DNA from: Microplitis mediator
Lineage: Eukaryota > Arthropoda > Insecta > Hymenoptera > Braconidae
NCBI RefSeq assembly: GCF_029852145.1
Contig: NC_079969.1
Location: 29,008,459-29,072,458 of the forward strand
Reading direction: 5' to 3'
Length of the DNA stretch: 64,000 bases
The position numbers and the translations under genes were made by a program. The notes beneath the pieces are model-generated. The model was not told the origin of the DNA. It searched no databases and saw nothing but the letters and a program-made list of their open reading frames with translations. How positions within the stretch are numbered: position 1 is the stretch's first letter; every line of letters begins with the position of its first letter. This document shows positions 13,616 to 23,623 of this stretch, piece by piece.

Positions 13616-16031
13616 CTATTCATTTAACAAAGCATTTCTAAAATGCGAGCGGTTTAATTCATTTTGTGCTTGATCGTATATTTGCTTAAGAGTTTGGGGA
13701 TCTGCTAAAAATCTCTGCCACAAAATTTCTTTATCGCGTTCTAAAGAATTTTGATTTATTTTTTCCTAAAAAATATATTTATTAATAATAATAAAAATAA
13801 TAATAATAATAATTTATTTATATTAAATAACTTAAGTGATAATTACCATAAGCTTTTTGAACTGTTTTCTTAGTTGATTAAAATCTTGTTGATTATTTCC
13901 TACATCTGATAGAACATTCTCAAATTGAATTACCAATTTATTCGGCATAAATTTTAAACTCCTAGTTGGGCCGCTATTTAATTCATTATTGTATATTATC
14001 ATAACTTGATTTTCTCTGTAATTAATATTTAAATAAATATTATATTAAGAAAAAAAAAAAAATATTCAAATATTTAAAATCATTACAATGACTGCAATTT
14101 TTCTAATTTATTGTGAAAGTAATCCTCTAAAAGTTGTTGCTTCAGACTTTTATTCTCAGCAAGAATTTCAATGTATTGTTTGACTGATGATTCAAATAAA
14201 TCTCCAGAATTTTCATCTCCCGAAATCAGTTTTGAAAATAATTTGTTGTAAATATTTTTATTACACGGCGAAGACGAAGCTATTGTACTGTACTGAGCTT
14301 GAAGTTTTTTCAATAATTCCTGTGAATAAATAAATTATTTAAAAAATAATAATTAGTTTAAAATAATAAATATCTTACGCGTCTTTTAAATGATTGGCTG
14401 TAGATAGTATTTAAAATTGATTGAGCATCAGGAGCAATTTTCCTAAGATGCAGTAGCTTGTCTAACTGTAATTGCATTAAAATAGCGAGTAAATCTGAGT
14501 GAGCGTGACCCATATCTCTAGTGACATATAAAATATCTTGTAATTGTTTAAATTGTTTATTTTTGTGTTGTAATGCGGACTCGCAGATGTCAACCACTAC
14601 TTCGGAGACAGTCATCGCAGCATAAGTATCAATGGTATCTTTCAATTTGTGCTCCAATAATGTATTACTTTGTAATAAAATGTCTCTTCTAGCTTTAAGA
14701 TCTGCTATCTCCAAACTGAAGAAAAAAAATATTATTTTAATTTATAAATTATAATAATACAGAGTAATTAAATAAACTTACTTGATTTGAGCCTCTGTTT
14801 GAGGAATTTTTATGTCACCGTTGTTAAATATTTCCATTACACGCATGATTGTCGCTTCTCCCGTAGCCCGTTCGATTTCAACATCAGTTTTCGTTGCTAG
14901 CGCCTTTGCTAATCTGTTGTTAAATTATTAAATAAAATAATTAATACATTAATAATAATTATAAATTATAATTAAATAAAAAAAAAAAGTGTAATATATT
15001 TGTGTAATACTTTGCTTGATATTTTTCCGCTTCCGATTCTATTGATAAATCAATGCTCAATTCATAACTTTTCGCTTCATCATCGCTAGATGAATTTGGT
15101 GAAAAAAGCTTTCCAAACTTTGGATACTTTTTTTTTATATAAAATTCGAGATAATTGTTGTAAGTTTCTAGTTGTTTTAAGTATATATTCAATGGTACTT
15201 GTGTCCAGCAAACGACTGGTCCCCTCTAAATAAATATATTTTAATTATTGTTATGTTAATATAAAAATTAATAAATAAAACTGGTACCTTTTCTGCTGCG
15301 TCGCTGTAAACATTTAAGGCATGCTGCAATAAAAGATTAGCTTCTCGTAACAGCGAATCGTATTCTTCCATAGTATGAACACAGTCATTGTACGCTTTGT
15401 AATGTTTAATCTCAAGTTTCTCTAGGGTTGCTTCTTCCTGTTCGATGCTCTCTTCTTGTTTCAGTTCAAGTTCTCTAACAAATTAAACAAAATTATAGTT
15501 CAATTTATAGATTACTCAGTAACTAATAATTACTTTAATCTCTTGAATGAGTTATTTAAAGAACTTTGATATTTAAGATCTTCATCATAAGCTTCTTTTT
15601 CGGCATTGCATTCCCTAGAAAGTTCAGTCTCGTAATTTAAATTTTTATCAACTTTTGATAAAACCTGGGGATGATCACTCAGGGCATTTGATAATGCTTG
15701 ATCTAATTTATCTCCAGTTAACCAAACGTTTGTTTCCTTCAAGTTTTTCTTCCTGAAAATAAATTTATTAATTTTAATAAATTGTGTAGTCTGAGTGGTA
15801 AATTTAATTTTTCATAAACCAGGAAAATACGTACAACTGAATTTCTTTTTTGGACAGGATGTTATCTGGACCTACGTTTTGGCAAAACCACTTTAAAAAC
15901 GGCTGGACACTTGGATTGTTACATAGCTCTTGAAATTTATCAACACTAATCTTGAGTTGTTTATCGGGCAACAATTGTCCAATTTTATCAGATAGAATTT
16001 TACCAGATATGTTGTCTTTCGACGGATCCAT
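13616..16031 (-). CDS. HAUS3: HAUS augmin-like complex subunit 3
   Basis: Subunit of augmin (Drosophila Dgt3), which recruits gamma-tubulin ring complexes to spindle microtubules for branching nucleation in mitosis. Nine exons join in phase with GT-AG borders: 15835-16031, 15534-15752, 15288-15474, 15011-15225, 14782-14913, 14379-14715, 14087-14319, 13847-14015 and 13616-13765. The total is 1839 nt, or 612 residues, against 603 in human. The diagnostic N-terminal block FLKWFCQNVGPDNILSKKEI (about residues 42-61) matches the family block. It is followed by KLDQAL and long heptad-rich helices (for example LEIADLKARRDILLQSNTLL and LLAILMQLQLDKLLHL). The C-terminus is FRNALLNE then TAG. The start is the first ATG (MDPSKDN), with no in-frame ATG upstream. 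All introns are short (about 60-250 bp), unlike the neighbouring genes. No defects seen. Confidence 0.95.
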
Positions 16032-16270
16032 CTTGATCTAATCGCTAAAAATTTTAATCACTCATTAAAAAATTATAAATATTTTTTTATATGTAAACAT
16101 ATAAGTAAATTTTTCAACTTACTTTTCTAACCTCTCAATTCTATTCGTTGAATAAAATAACATAAAACTTAACATTTATGTATAATTATAATTATTATTA
16201 CTAAACCTAATCTACACAAAATTATATTTCAGACTTTTATTAAAACAGCAAGTAAACAACAAATGCACTG

Positions 16271-16339
16271 AGTAACGTTACTTGTTGGGGATATTTGATG
16301 AACCGACGTCGTTCTGAGCGCCGTTTTGATCAACGGCGC
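16271..16339. promoter_or_regulatory. Palindromic, GC-rich elements upstream of HAUS3
   Basis: A perfect 12-bp palindrome AGTAACGTTACT lies at 16271-16282. An 8-bp-arm hairpin GCGCCGTT-ttgatc-AACGGCGC lies at 16318-16339, in a GC-rich island about 240-310 bp upstream of the HAUS3 start codon. Position and composition suggest a promoter region, possibly shared with unseen transcription to the right. No TATA or initiator can be assigned. Confidence 0.4.
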
Positions 16340-16516
16340 GGTCATTGGGGGCGACACTATCCACCAAGGAAGGGGCTTTTATTCAGTTTTATGTCACTTT
16401 TCCCTTTGAAGTATCTGATAATATTTCGTTGATAAATTTTAACATTTTCTATTCATAAGTAACTGGAAATAATTAACTATTTATTTAAATAAACACATTA
16501 TAATTATTTAACTTTG

Positions 16517-16779
16517 CACAGAAAAAAAGGATATTTTAGCGAAAAAATTTTTACTCGCGAAAAAATTTTGCATTATGAATTGAATACGAAAATTTTCTTG
16601 AGACAAGAAAAAATTTTTTGAGGTGAGAAAAAATTTCTTGTGCAAAGAAATTTTTTTGAGTCCTTAAAAAATTTTTGGCTTTAATTCAAAATGCAAAAAT
16701 TTTTTTTACTCCTAAGAAATTTTTTTTTTTATTTCATAATGCAAAATTTTTCTTGCGCCAAGAAATCCTTTTCTTATGT
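16517..16779. repeat. MITE-like element with AAGAAAAATTTTGCA interior
   Basis: The left end CACAGAAAAAAAGGAT and the right end ATCCTTTTCTTATG are inverted, with mismatches. The interior alternates AAAATTTT blocks (for example AAAAAATTTTGCATTATGAA on the left and TTTCATAATGCAAAATTTTT on the right), giving an overall foldback shape. No ORF. Confidence 0.65.
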
Positions 16780-19346
16780 TTAGAAAAACGACTTGATGAC
16801 CTGACTTAATTAATTACTTCCTCAATTCAAAAATTTTTTTTTTTTGTAAATACAAAGTTTGATATTTTAAAGTCATGTAAATTTTTCAATTATCGATTCT
16901 AGAGACAATTGAAGGAAACGATAATTTTTTTTTAATTTCATTTTGAAAATTTTGGCCGATAGAAATGAATTCGTTTTATTAATGAGCTCTGAATATTAAT
17001 TTTATAATAACGGTCGTACCATTCACTGGTTGGATAAATATTACAGACAAAAAATATTTTGCGTAACTCATTGACCGGGAGAAAAATTTGAAAGGACAAT
17101 CCCATAATTCGTGTTAAAGTTTAAATTATATATCATGATGGACAGCAAAGTCATTTGAAATAGTTATCAGTACTCGTTCAAGCACGATTATAATGTTTAA
17201 GCCATTCCAATCGATGTGAGTGGGCCATTGATGACTATCCTAGAATAATTATATTCCTATTGACAAATAATTATTCTTACTTACAGATATATTCTCATAC
17301 TTGATATGTCTGTTATCGGAAATAAATACATTATTATAGAAAATTAAATTTTAATTGTTTTTAAATTTTCAAATCATTGATACGATGAGATATTATAAAT
17401 TAACTTGTGTTCATATATAAAATATATTTTATATTAAGTAGTAACTTATAGAATAAAGTTTATAAAAATGATTTGAAATTTTAAACCGGGAAAAAGTCAT
17501 TTAAATTTTACAAGATTGCACATTAATTTACAAAAATCCACATTAATTTCAATAGATTTAAAATTTTTTTCCCTTCCACAGTAAAATTTCCAAGGGACTG
17601 TCCTCATAAACTTTTGTCGTGGAAATTGAAATTCTGGCTAAACTATTAAAGATATTTTAAAAATGTATTGGTATAAATTTAAAGAGAATTTGATTTTCTA
17701 TATAAAATGTTTCCCTAAATTTTTTCATAATTTCTATAATTTTAATGAAAAACAAAACGTAAAAAGTGAATCGTATAAAAAGTTTTATCGATTCGATTAT
17801 TTTAAAAATAATTGTTATGATAAAATATTATTTTTGTATTCATATTAAGTGATAAATTTATTCTAGTTTAAGTACTCACTTCCATATATTTAAAAAAACA
17901 AATTTTTTTCTTATAAAAATTTAAAGTTTTCCCGTGAATATTCAAACGATAATTTCATAAATTAATAAAAAAATATATAATTACAAAATTCAATTCGATA
18001 AAAATCATTAATTGAATAATTTCTAAGATGGGCATTTCTGGAAAATTACTAATGATTTTTTTTTTTTTTTTTTTTTTTGTTTTACGAGGGCAGGTGGAAA
18101 TCTTCAAAAGACAATGTGTAGCCCGTACTACTCAATAGTGTGAGATTTTTACTCACTAAAACCACCTGCCGACCCCCCCTGCCGAATCCGAATAAAGGCT
18201 ATAATGTACCTCTATTCGGATTCGGCAGGGCCCCCCCCCCACCCACAACCCACCTAAGCAAAATTCGTTCAAAACGCGATACTCATAATTGTCATAAAAC
18301 CACCAACTACTTTTTATTTACTTTGATTTATCATCTTTTATAATTTGCCCGTTGAAAAATTATTTTATAAATTTTTGTACCACATTTTAAAATTCAATAA
18401 AAATTCGACATATATTAATAAAAATAATGACTATAAAATTTTACATCATGATCCTGAAGTTAGTAGACAATTAATAATTTTCAGATTTTTATTTCCACAA
18501 ATAAATTACAAAAAAAAAAAAAAAAAAACTAAAAAAATGCACATGTAGAAAATTAAAAAAACTACAGGTGCAATTTTTTCTGATAATATTTCGTTAAATG
18601 AAGTTAAAATTAAAAACTTTATGAATATCGCATTTTAAACGAATTTTGCTACCCTCCCCAACCTACAGCCCCCAACCCCCAGCTCCTTGATCTCCTACAT
18701 GTTGCTGGAACATATAAAATTTATTTATTTCTACTTACGTATTCAAATGGTTTTTTTTCGCGTCAATCTGGATGTCCCATCAACTGCTTCGATTGGTCCT
18801 GGTCTGCGCTATGCTTGTGGGAGGAAAATATTAATTGTATTACGATTATTATACTAGATCTGTTAAGATTATCAATTATACTATTCTGCCACCATATTAA
18901 TAACTTACTCTACACTTAATTATATTAACTCAGTAGGCAGACAAAGAAATACTGTTAAATAAATATTAATTAAAAAATATTCGAGTTGAAAGTATTTCTT
19001 TCTCTCTGAGTACGTGCACTTATATTTTAACCATCACCAGTATCTTAAATCTATTTATTTTTTTTTATTTTATATTTTATGATTTTTTTTGGTTTTTTGT
19101 TTTTTGTTTTTTTTTTTTGGTTTTTTGTTTTTTTTTTAAATTATTCATGCAAATTATTTATTCTAGATTATTATAAATATGATCTATTATTATATCTATT
19201 ATCTAAATATTAACTATCGAAGTAAACATGCATATAATCTAATTGTACCTTTGGTTGATAATTTAACGAAATAATTTCCAGCTGTTGAAGATGATGATGA
19301 TTCTTGTTGATGATTCCCTTTCCTTGTTGAAAACCCTACATGATGT
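16780..19346. other. Intergenic, mainly repeats and homopolymers
   Basis: Spacer between the HAUS3 promoter side and the 3' end of the kinesin-like gene. It holds a T-run at about 18058-18078 and an inverted pair, CCTGCCGAATCCGAATAAAG (18178) against CTATTCGGATTCGGCAGG (about 18212-18229), bordering a C-run. A family A repeat begins at 18448, and a long T/G-rich tract runs from about 19082 to 19137. No gene is supported. Confidence 0.5.
18448..18590. repeat. Repeat family A copy 2 (partial)
   Basis: Begins ATGATCCTGAAGTTAGTAGA and carries the family interior (TGCACATGTAG, then an inverted CTACAGGTGCA). No matching right terminus is visible, so the copy is truncated or decayed. Confidence 0.6.
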
Positions 19347-22300
19347 TTATTCCGGCCAACAGTTATCACGTTTTTGATGAGCTATCACCTTGTCGAAATA
19401 TTTGAAATTCCCTCTGTGACACACTGGACATTGTAATTTTCCTCGAAGATGTTTGCCCCATACATGACCAACGACGAATGACGGTGATAACACCTTCTCA
19501 CATTTTTTGCAGCGACCTTGACGACTATTTTCTACTGGTTCAATCAGTTCTTCCCAGTTAATATTTTTAAATCTTTCTGGATTACTAACATCATAGGGTC
19601 TGCCGTAAGCCCAAATTTTTCCAGACTGTACATTGTCCAAGTGTGTTCTTCTGAATAACTCAACCTTTCTCTGTTCTGGGGTGAGATTTTGATTTCTTCT
19701 TCGCCTACGTGGAGTCGCCAATTGAAGAAGAGGAGAAGCGTCTGCCGCTGCCTGTCCCCTTAATCTGTAACGACGGGCTGCACCAGGTGGTGTTGGATCT
19801 CTTGGGTTGCCATCCTCTTCATCGTCATCTTCTTCATCGTCATCCTCTTCATCGTCATCCTCTTCATCGTCATCCTCTTCATCGTCATCCTCTTCATCGT
19901 CATCCTCTTCGTCGTCATCTCTTTGAGGATTATCGTCTTCATTGTCTTCACTCTCTTCGGGGTTATTCTCTCCATCGTCATTCGGCTGGCTATCATCTCG
20001 TTCGTCTCCACTCATCTCGATTAGAGTGTCTTCAGCGTCAATGTCCTCGTGACTTCCTTCGTCATCTGACTCTTCGTCGTCACTTCTTTCGCGATCAACT
20101 GTTGGCACAGGAATTGAAATCCTTGATGCTTCGGCCTCTGTGTCCGGACTGTCTTCCTTCTCTTCTTTTATAACAACAGGTGGAGTCGTTAAATCGATTA
20201 CTGGCGGTTGAACTCTAGGAGGTGTGATTCGAGCTCTTTCCTCTAGTTGTCGAGCTAACTCTTGCTCTTTCTGAGCTAGTTCTTGCTCTTTCTGAGCTAT
20301 TTTTCGTTTTTCAATAGCAAGCTCTTTCTGAGCTATTTTTCGTTCTTGCTCTTCCTGAGCTAGTTCTTGCTCTTTCTGAGCTATTTTTCGTTTTTCAATA
20401 GCAAGCTCTTCTTTTTCACGAGCTAATTTGTCATCATTCTCACGAAGCAATCCGTCCGATTGAGTCATTTTTCTTGGTCGAACGGGAACTTGAAGAGTGG
20501 TTGCACTTCTTGCAACTGGCGTATTACCTTGCCCTTCCACTCGTTGTCGGGAACTATTCGGTCGGATAAAGTTCCCTTGGAGATTTTGACTGCCTTGGCA
20601 GATCGGTATTGTCGACAAAACGTGAACTGCTGGGAAGCAGTTCTCATGGGTTAGTGGCTTCTTCGCACACGAAACCCAGAAAAGTTTTCGCACCGCCTTC
20701 TCTTGAAGAGTTCTCCGGACGAGCAACCAAAATACATGGTCAGTGAAAACAGTGGATTGTTTCCTGAATCCATTGGTCAGTTCAAATACCCGCTCCTTTA
20801 AAAATTTGGATTGATCTGTCAACAAGCGTGTTGTTGCAGCATCACATTCTTCTGGGGCCAATTTTTTAAGGTCTCCTGTTCCCGGCAAATCAATGAAAAA
20901 GGCTGTTTCTGCCGTTCTTGAATTAATCTGAAACAAATATTAAACAAAAAATTTGAGTTAAGTATCTAAGATGATCAAAAGAATATGAAAAATTCAAAAA
21001 ATAACATACCAATTGGAGAACTAAGATACTTCTCGAAGAGAACTTGTTGAACTTGGTTCTACACACGATTCTCTTCTTCAAAGTATCTTTCAAGCCAGCA
21101 ACGACGTTCTTCGTCGTGAAAGTATCCCATGAGGTACTCGAAGATAATTTGATCGTAGGGGTCGATGAATGGACCAAATCACGAACTCCCTTTTCTAATG
21201 AAAATTCTGCGGCACTGTAATGAAATATAAAAATAATATAAAAATACAGAAAATATATAAATATACTAGGGCGTGCCATTTTAGGACAACTTTCTTTTTT
21301 TCAACGCACTTCTATACTTGCAGGGAGTTAAAATAAGATGCCTGATAAAATTAGGGCCCTTAATATTAGTATTAACAGGTGTCTCGTCGCGACTTTCTAT
21401 TTCTCATTTAAATAACATAAGAAATAAAAATTGTTGTTTGAAATTTGATACTTCGGAAATGGCTCATTGTACAGATAAGTTCAGAATATAATTTTATAGG
21501 GGATTAAACGCTCTACAAAAAAAGTCGCTTATGATTTTTTAATAAATCCATTTGTTCAAAAGTTATTGGAGCTTGAACTCAAATCTATAGCCAATTTCGA
21601 GATCTTTTTAATTTTTCGTCGAAACTATCAGATTTATCACAAAATTTTATTTAATCTTGTTTGTAGGCGATTCCATTCCCTGCAAATTATCTCTAATAAA
21701 GTTTTTTAACATTTTACATAACTTCCCAGTTATTTACATTTAAATGTCAAGTTCTTAAAAAATAGGGTTCTCATCGATTTCAAGAGTTTGACATTAAAAT
21801 GGATATAACTAGGAAGTTATGCAAAATTTGAAAAAACTTTATCAGAGATAATTTGCAGGAAATAAAATTGTCTACAAAAAAATGAAATGAAAGTTTGTGA
21901 TAAATCTGATAGTTTTAACGCAAGATTAAAAAGATCTCGGAAAGTGGCTATAGATTTGAGTTCAAGCTCCAATAACTTTTGAACAAATGGATTTATCAAA
22001 AAATGATAAGAGACTTTTTTCGTAGAGCTTTTAACTTTAAACGGGAAAATGTATTGATCTTTTCCGGTACAATAATTAGCTGATCAGTGATAAAATTCCG
22101 AATTTACAGAAATAATTTCCCCGTGTTATTTTAATGGGAAATATCAAAATATAAAATCGCAATCGGGAAGTACTCAATATTAATATTGAAGTATAATAAC
22201 ATATATTAAAATGTACCGGAAAGCGATATCCTCTTCGCTGGCATCCGGAAACCAGCCTGGAATAAATCCTTTGATGTTCCTCGCTTCGTCACCGAAAAGG

Positions 22301-22399
22301 GTTGTCGATTTGCCGGATCCGCTGATTCCATATACGATGATACAGCATGGCTTAATTTGTTGTTGCTGTTGCTGTGGCTCTTGCTCGTTCTGCTGCGGC

Positions 22400-22484
<85 letters not shown>

Positions 22485-22663
22485 CTCCTGGATTTATCTT
22501 ACGGCAAATATAGCGCCTGATATAACTGAGCGTGTCATCAGGACTTTCCGAATATTTATTTACTTTGATTTGCCAATTTTGGCTCAAAGTAATTACTCGG
22601 TTATGCCTTTGGGGAGACGACGACTCCGAAATTGAAAACGTTTTCTGTTGTTCAGGCGGGGCT
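19347..22663 (-). CDS. Highly divergent kinesin-like protein with polyQ, acidic tract and zinc-binding C-terminus; 5' end unresolved
   Basis: Three exons join in phase: about 22663 to 22217, 21214-21010 and 20927-19347, giving roughly 740 residues. The acceptor of the first listed exon is uncertain, and its frame is open back to a stop at 22696-22698 without an ATG.

Seen along the protein: a 28-Gln tract, then CCIIVYGISGSGKSTTLFG (P-loop at 22306-22329), FNKFSSRSILVLQL at the end of exon 2, and AFFIDLPGTGDL early in exon 3. Next come FLKERVFELTNGFRK and VFWLLVRRTLQ, a charged coiled coil with an internal repeat, a DDEE tract and two C-x2-C motifs near the stop.

Known family pattern: kinesin motors carry GQTGSGKT, NxxSSRSH and DLAGSE in this order, then an INxSL helix and a SKLTxLLxxSL block. 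I infer a kinesin fold from order and spacing. Switch II lacks its glutamate and switch I lacks its histidine, so motor activity is doubtful. The C-terminal C-x2-C-x11-H-x4-H and C-x2-C-x13-H-x5-C motifs suggest nucleic-acid or protein binding. Other P-loop families remain possible. Confidence 0.72.
19811..19918 (-). repeat. In-frame 15-bp tandem repeat coding for the DDDEE tract
   Basis: Seven or so units of a 15-bp repeat (plus strand CTCTTCATCGTCATC) in the last exon of the kinesin-like gene, coding for repeated Asp/Glu. The unit is a multiple of three, so length changes keep the frame. Confidence 0.9.
20275..20410 (-). repeat. 84-bp duplication inside the coiled-coil region
   Basis: On the plus strand a block beginning GCTAGTTCTTGCTCTTTCTG at 20275 recurs at 20359, an offset of 84 bp (28 residues). 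It encodes repeated ELAIEKRKIAQKEQELAQ segments. The two copies are nearly identical in DNA, so the duplication or its homogenisation is recent. Confidence 0.85.
21509..22029. repeat. Long foldback element in an intron of the kinesin-like gene
   Basis: The left arm (about 21509-21752, starting CGCTCTACAAAAAAAGTC) and right arm (about 21788-22029, ending GACTTTTTTCGTAGAGCT) are inverted copies of about 240 bp with scattered differences. The centre is about 35 bp. Both arms carry TTGTTCAAAAGTTATTGGAG and its complement. The transcript of this intron would form a very long hairpin. No ORF; non-autonomous. Confidence 0.9.
22399..22482 (-). repeat. Pure (CAA)28 polyglutamine tract
   Basis: Twenty-eight uninterrupted CAA codons (TTG repeated on the plus strand) in the first recognised exon of the kinesin-like gene. 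A second, mixed CAA/CAG glutamine stretch follows before the P-loop. Lack of CAG interruptions predicts length variation between individuals. Confidence 0.95.
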
Positions 22664-22696
22664 CCCTGAATCTCACGATAGGCTCCAGCGAAGGTT

Positions 22697-23460
22697 TAGA
22701 AGATGGCGTTGAACTGGAATCTCTGTAAATCCAAAAACAAAAAAATTCACTAAAACCGGCTAAATCTTGAACAAATTTGTTAAAGAATATCTTCCAATAA
22801 AATGAAAAATTTTGAAAAGCTGTAATTGTTGTGAGCCAACAACTAAATTTTCGCCTTTATTCAAGCTCAGAGAGCTAGCTAGCTCTAGATCTAGATCTAG
22901 ATAACGTAAAATTATGTACAAACTTGTTCAAGATGAAACTTTCGATAACGCAAATATTCTTATGTTTATTTGCTGAAATTTCCACGGAATTTTTATTCAC
23001 ATTACGCACATCTTTATACGTGTACGCCGTTAAGTCTAGGTTCTAACAGACCGTGGAAAAATTGTCATAAATTAAAGCAAAAATTATCACGAAAAAAAAA
23101 ATAAAATCTTACCTTTCGTTAAAACTCGATAATTAATAGGTTTGAAAATTTCTTATAATTAATATTGTGAGAAGGATAAAGGAGTCACAAATAGAGAGAG
23201 GTAAAAAAAAAAACAATCAAATTAATGGTAATAAATAATAACAAAAGGCGATTGAAATAAATATTAAGACACAAGTAATTTTATATTTTTTTTTTATCAA
23301 CGTTTTGTTAAAAAAGAATTAAATTAAAAATTATTCTAAAATTAAAAGACATAATTTTAAAGAAAACCTGTTGTACTATATCAGTTAATGTATTACTGTA
23401 GATTGATAGATTAAAGGGTTGAATATATGAGGGCATTAATATAGAGTATTGTATGAGAGG
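22697..23460. other. Upstream region of the kinesin-like gene, exons not resolved
   Basis: On the minus strand there is a strong donor AACGAAAG|GTAAGATTTT at 23113/23112 and an acceptor GGATTTACAG|AGATTCC at about 22725/22724. These could define a leader exon and its junction. The frame from that acceptor that reads LEPIVRFREPRLNNRKR is shifted against the P-loop frame. A CTAGAT/AGCTAG palindromic run lies near 22869-22900. No complete model fits. Confidence 0.4.
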
Positions 23461-23529
23461 ACGAAATCACGTGATTTAGTCGAATTAGAGATTTTGTGTC
23501 CGTCTGGGTTCGATTCCCAGTTCGGGCTA
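23461..23529 (+). repeat. tRNA-like B-box segment (tRNA-derived SINE or tRNA relic)
   Basis: A perfect tRNA T-arm is visible: CTGGG (23504-23508), loop TTCGATT, CCCAG (23516-23520). It contains the RNA polymerase III B box GGTTCGATTCC at 23507-23517. No matching acceptor stem or A box is found in the 70 bp upstream, so it is not an intact tRNA gene. A tRNA-derived SINE tail or decayed pseudogene is more likely. Confidence 0.6.
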
Positions 23530-23580
23530 TCTATATTTTTCTCAATTTATCTATAAATTGTCTTATTGAGAGGTTTGCAT

Positions 23581-23617
23581 GTTTAGGTTTCCACTATATT
23601 TAAATGGAAACCTAAAC
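23581..23617. repeat. Perfect 13-bp-arm hairpin at the left edge of the satellite
   Basis: GTTTAGGTTTCCA (23581-23593) pairs perfectly with TGGAAACCTAAAC (23605-23617) across an 11-base AT loop. It ends 6 bp before the first 39-bp unit. Confidence 0.95.
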
Positions 23618-23623
23618 GAACCC

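Noticed and set aside
19709..20173. 154-codon plus-strand frame over the acidic repeat
   Set aside because: It is the antisense shadow of the 15-bp repeat and the minus-strand exon; it is His/Leu-rich with no domain.
20923..21279. A second reading frame in the 205-bp exon that reads FGPFIDPYDQIIFEYLMGYF and on to ERYFEEENRV
   Set aside because: It looks protein-like but is bounded by stops on both sides inside the exon. The other frame joins in phase to both neighbours and carries NKFSSRS.
22211..22635. Plus-strand poly-Cys and poly-Leu frames
   Set aside because: Antisense shadows of the CAA tract.
23461..23529. Functional tRNA gene
   Set aside because: T-arm and B box are perfect, but no acceptor stem, D-arm or A box can be found upstream.
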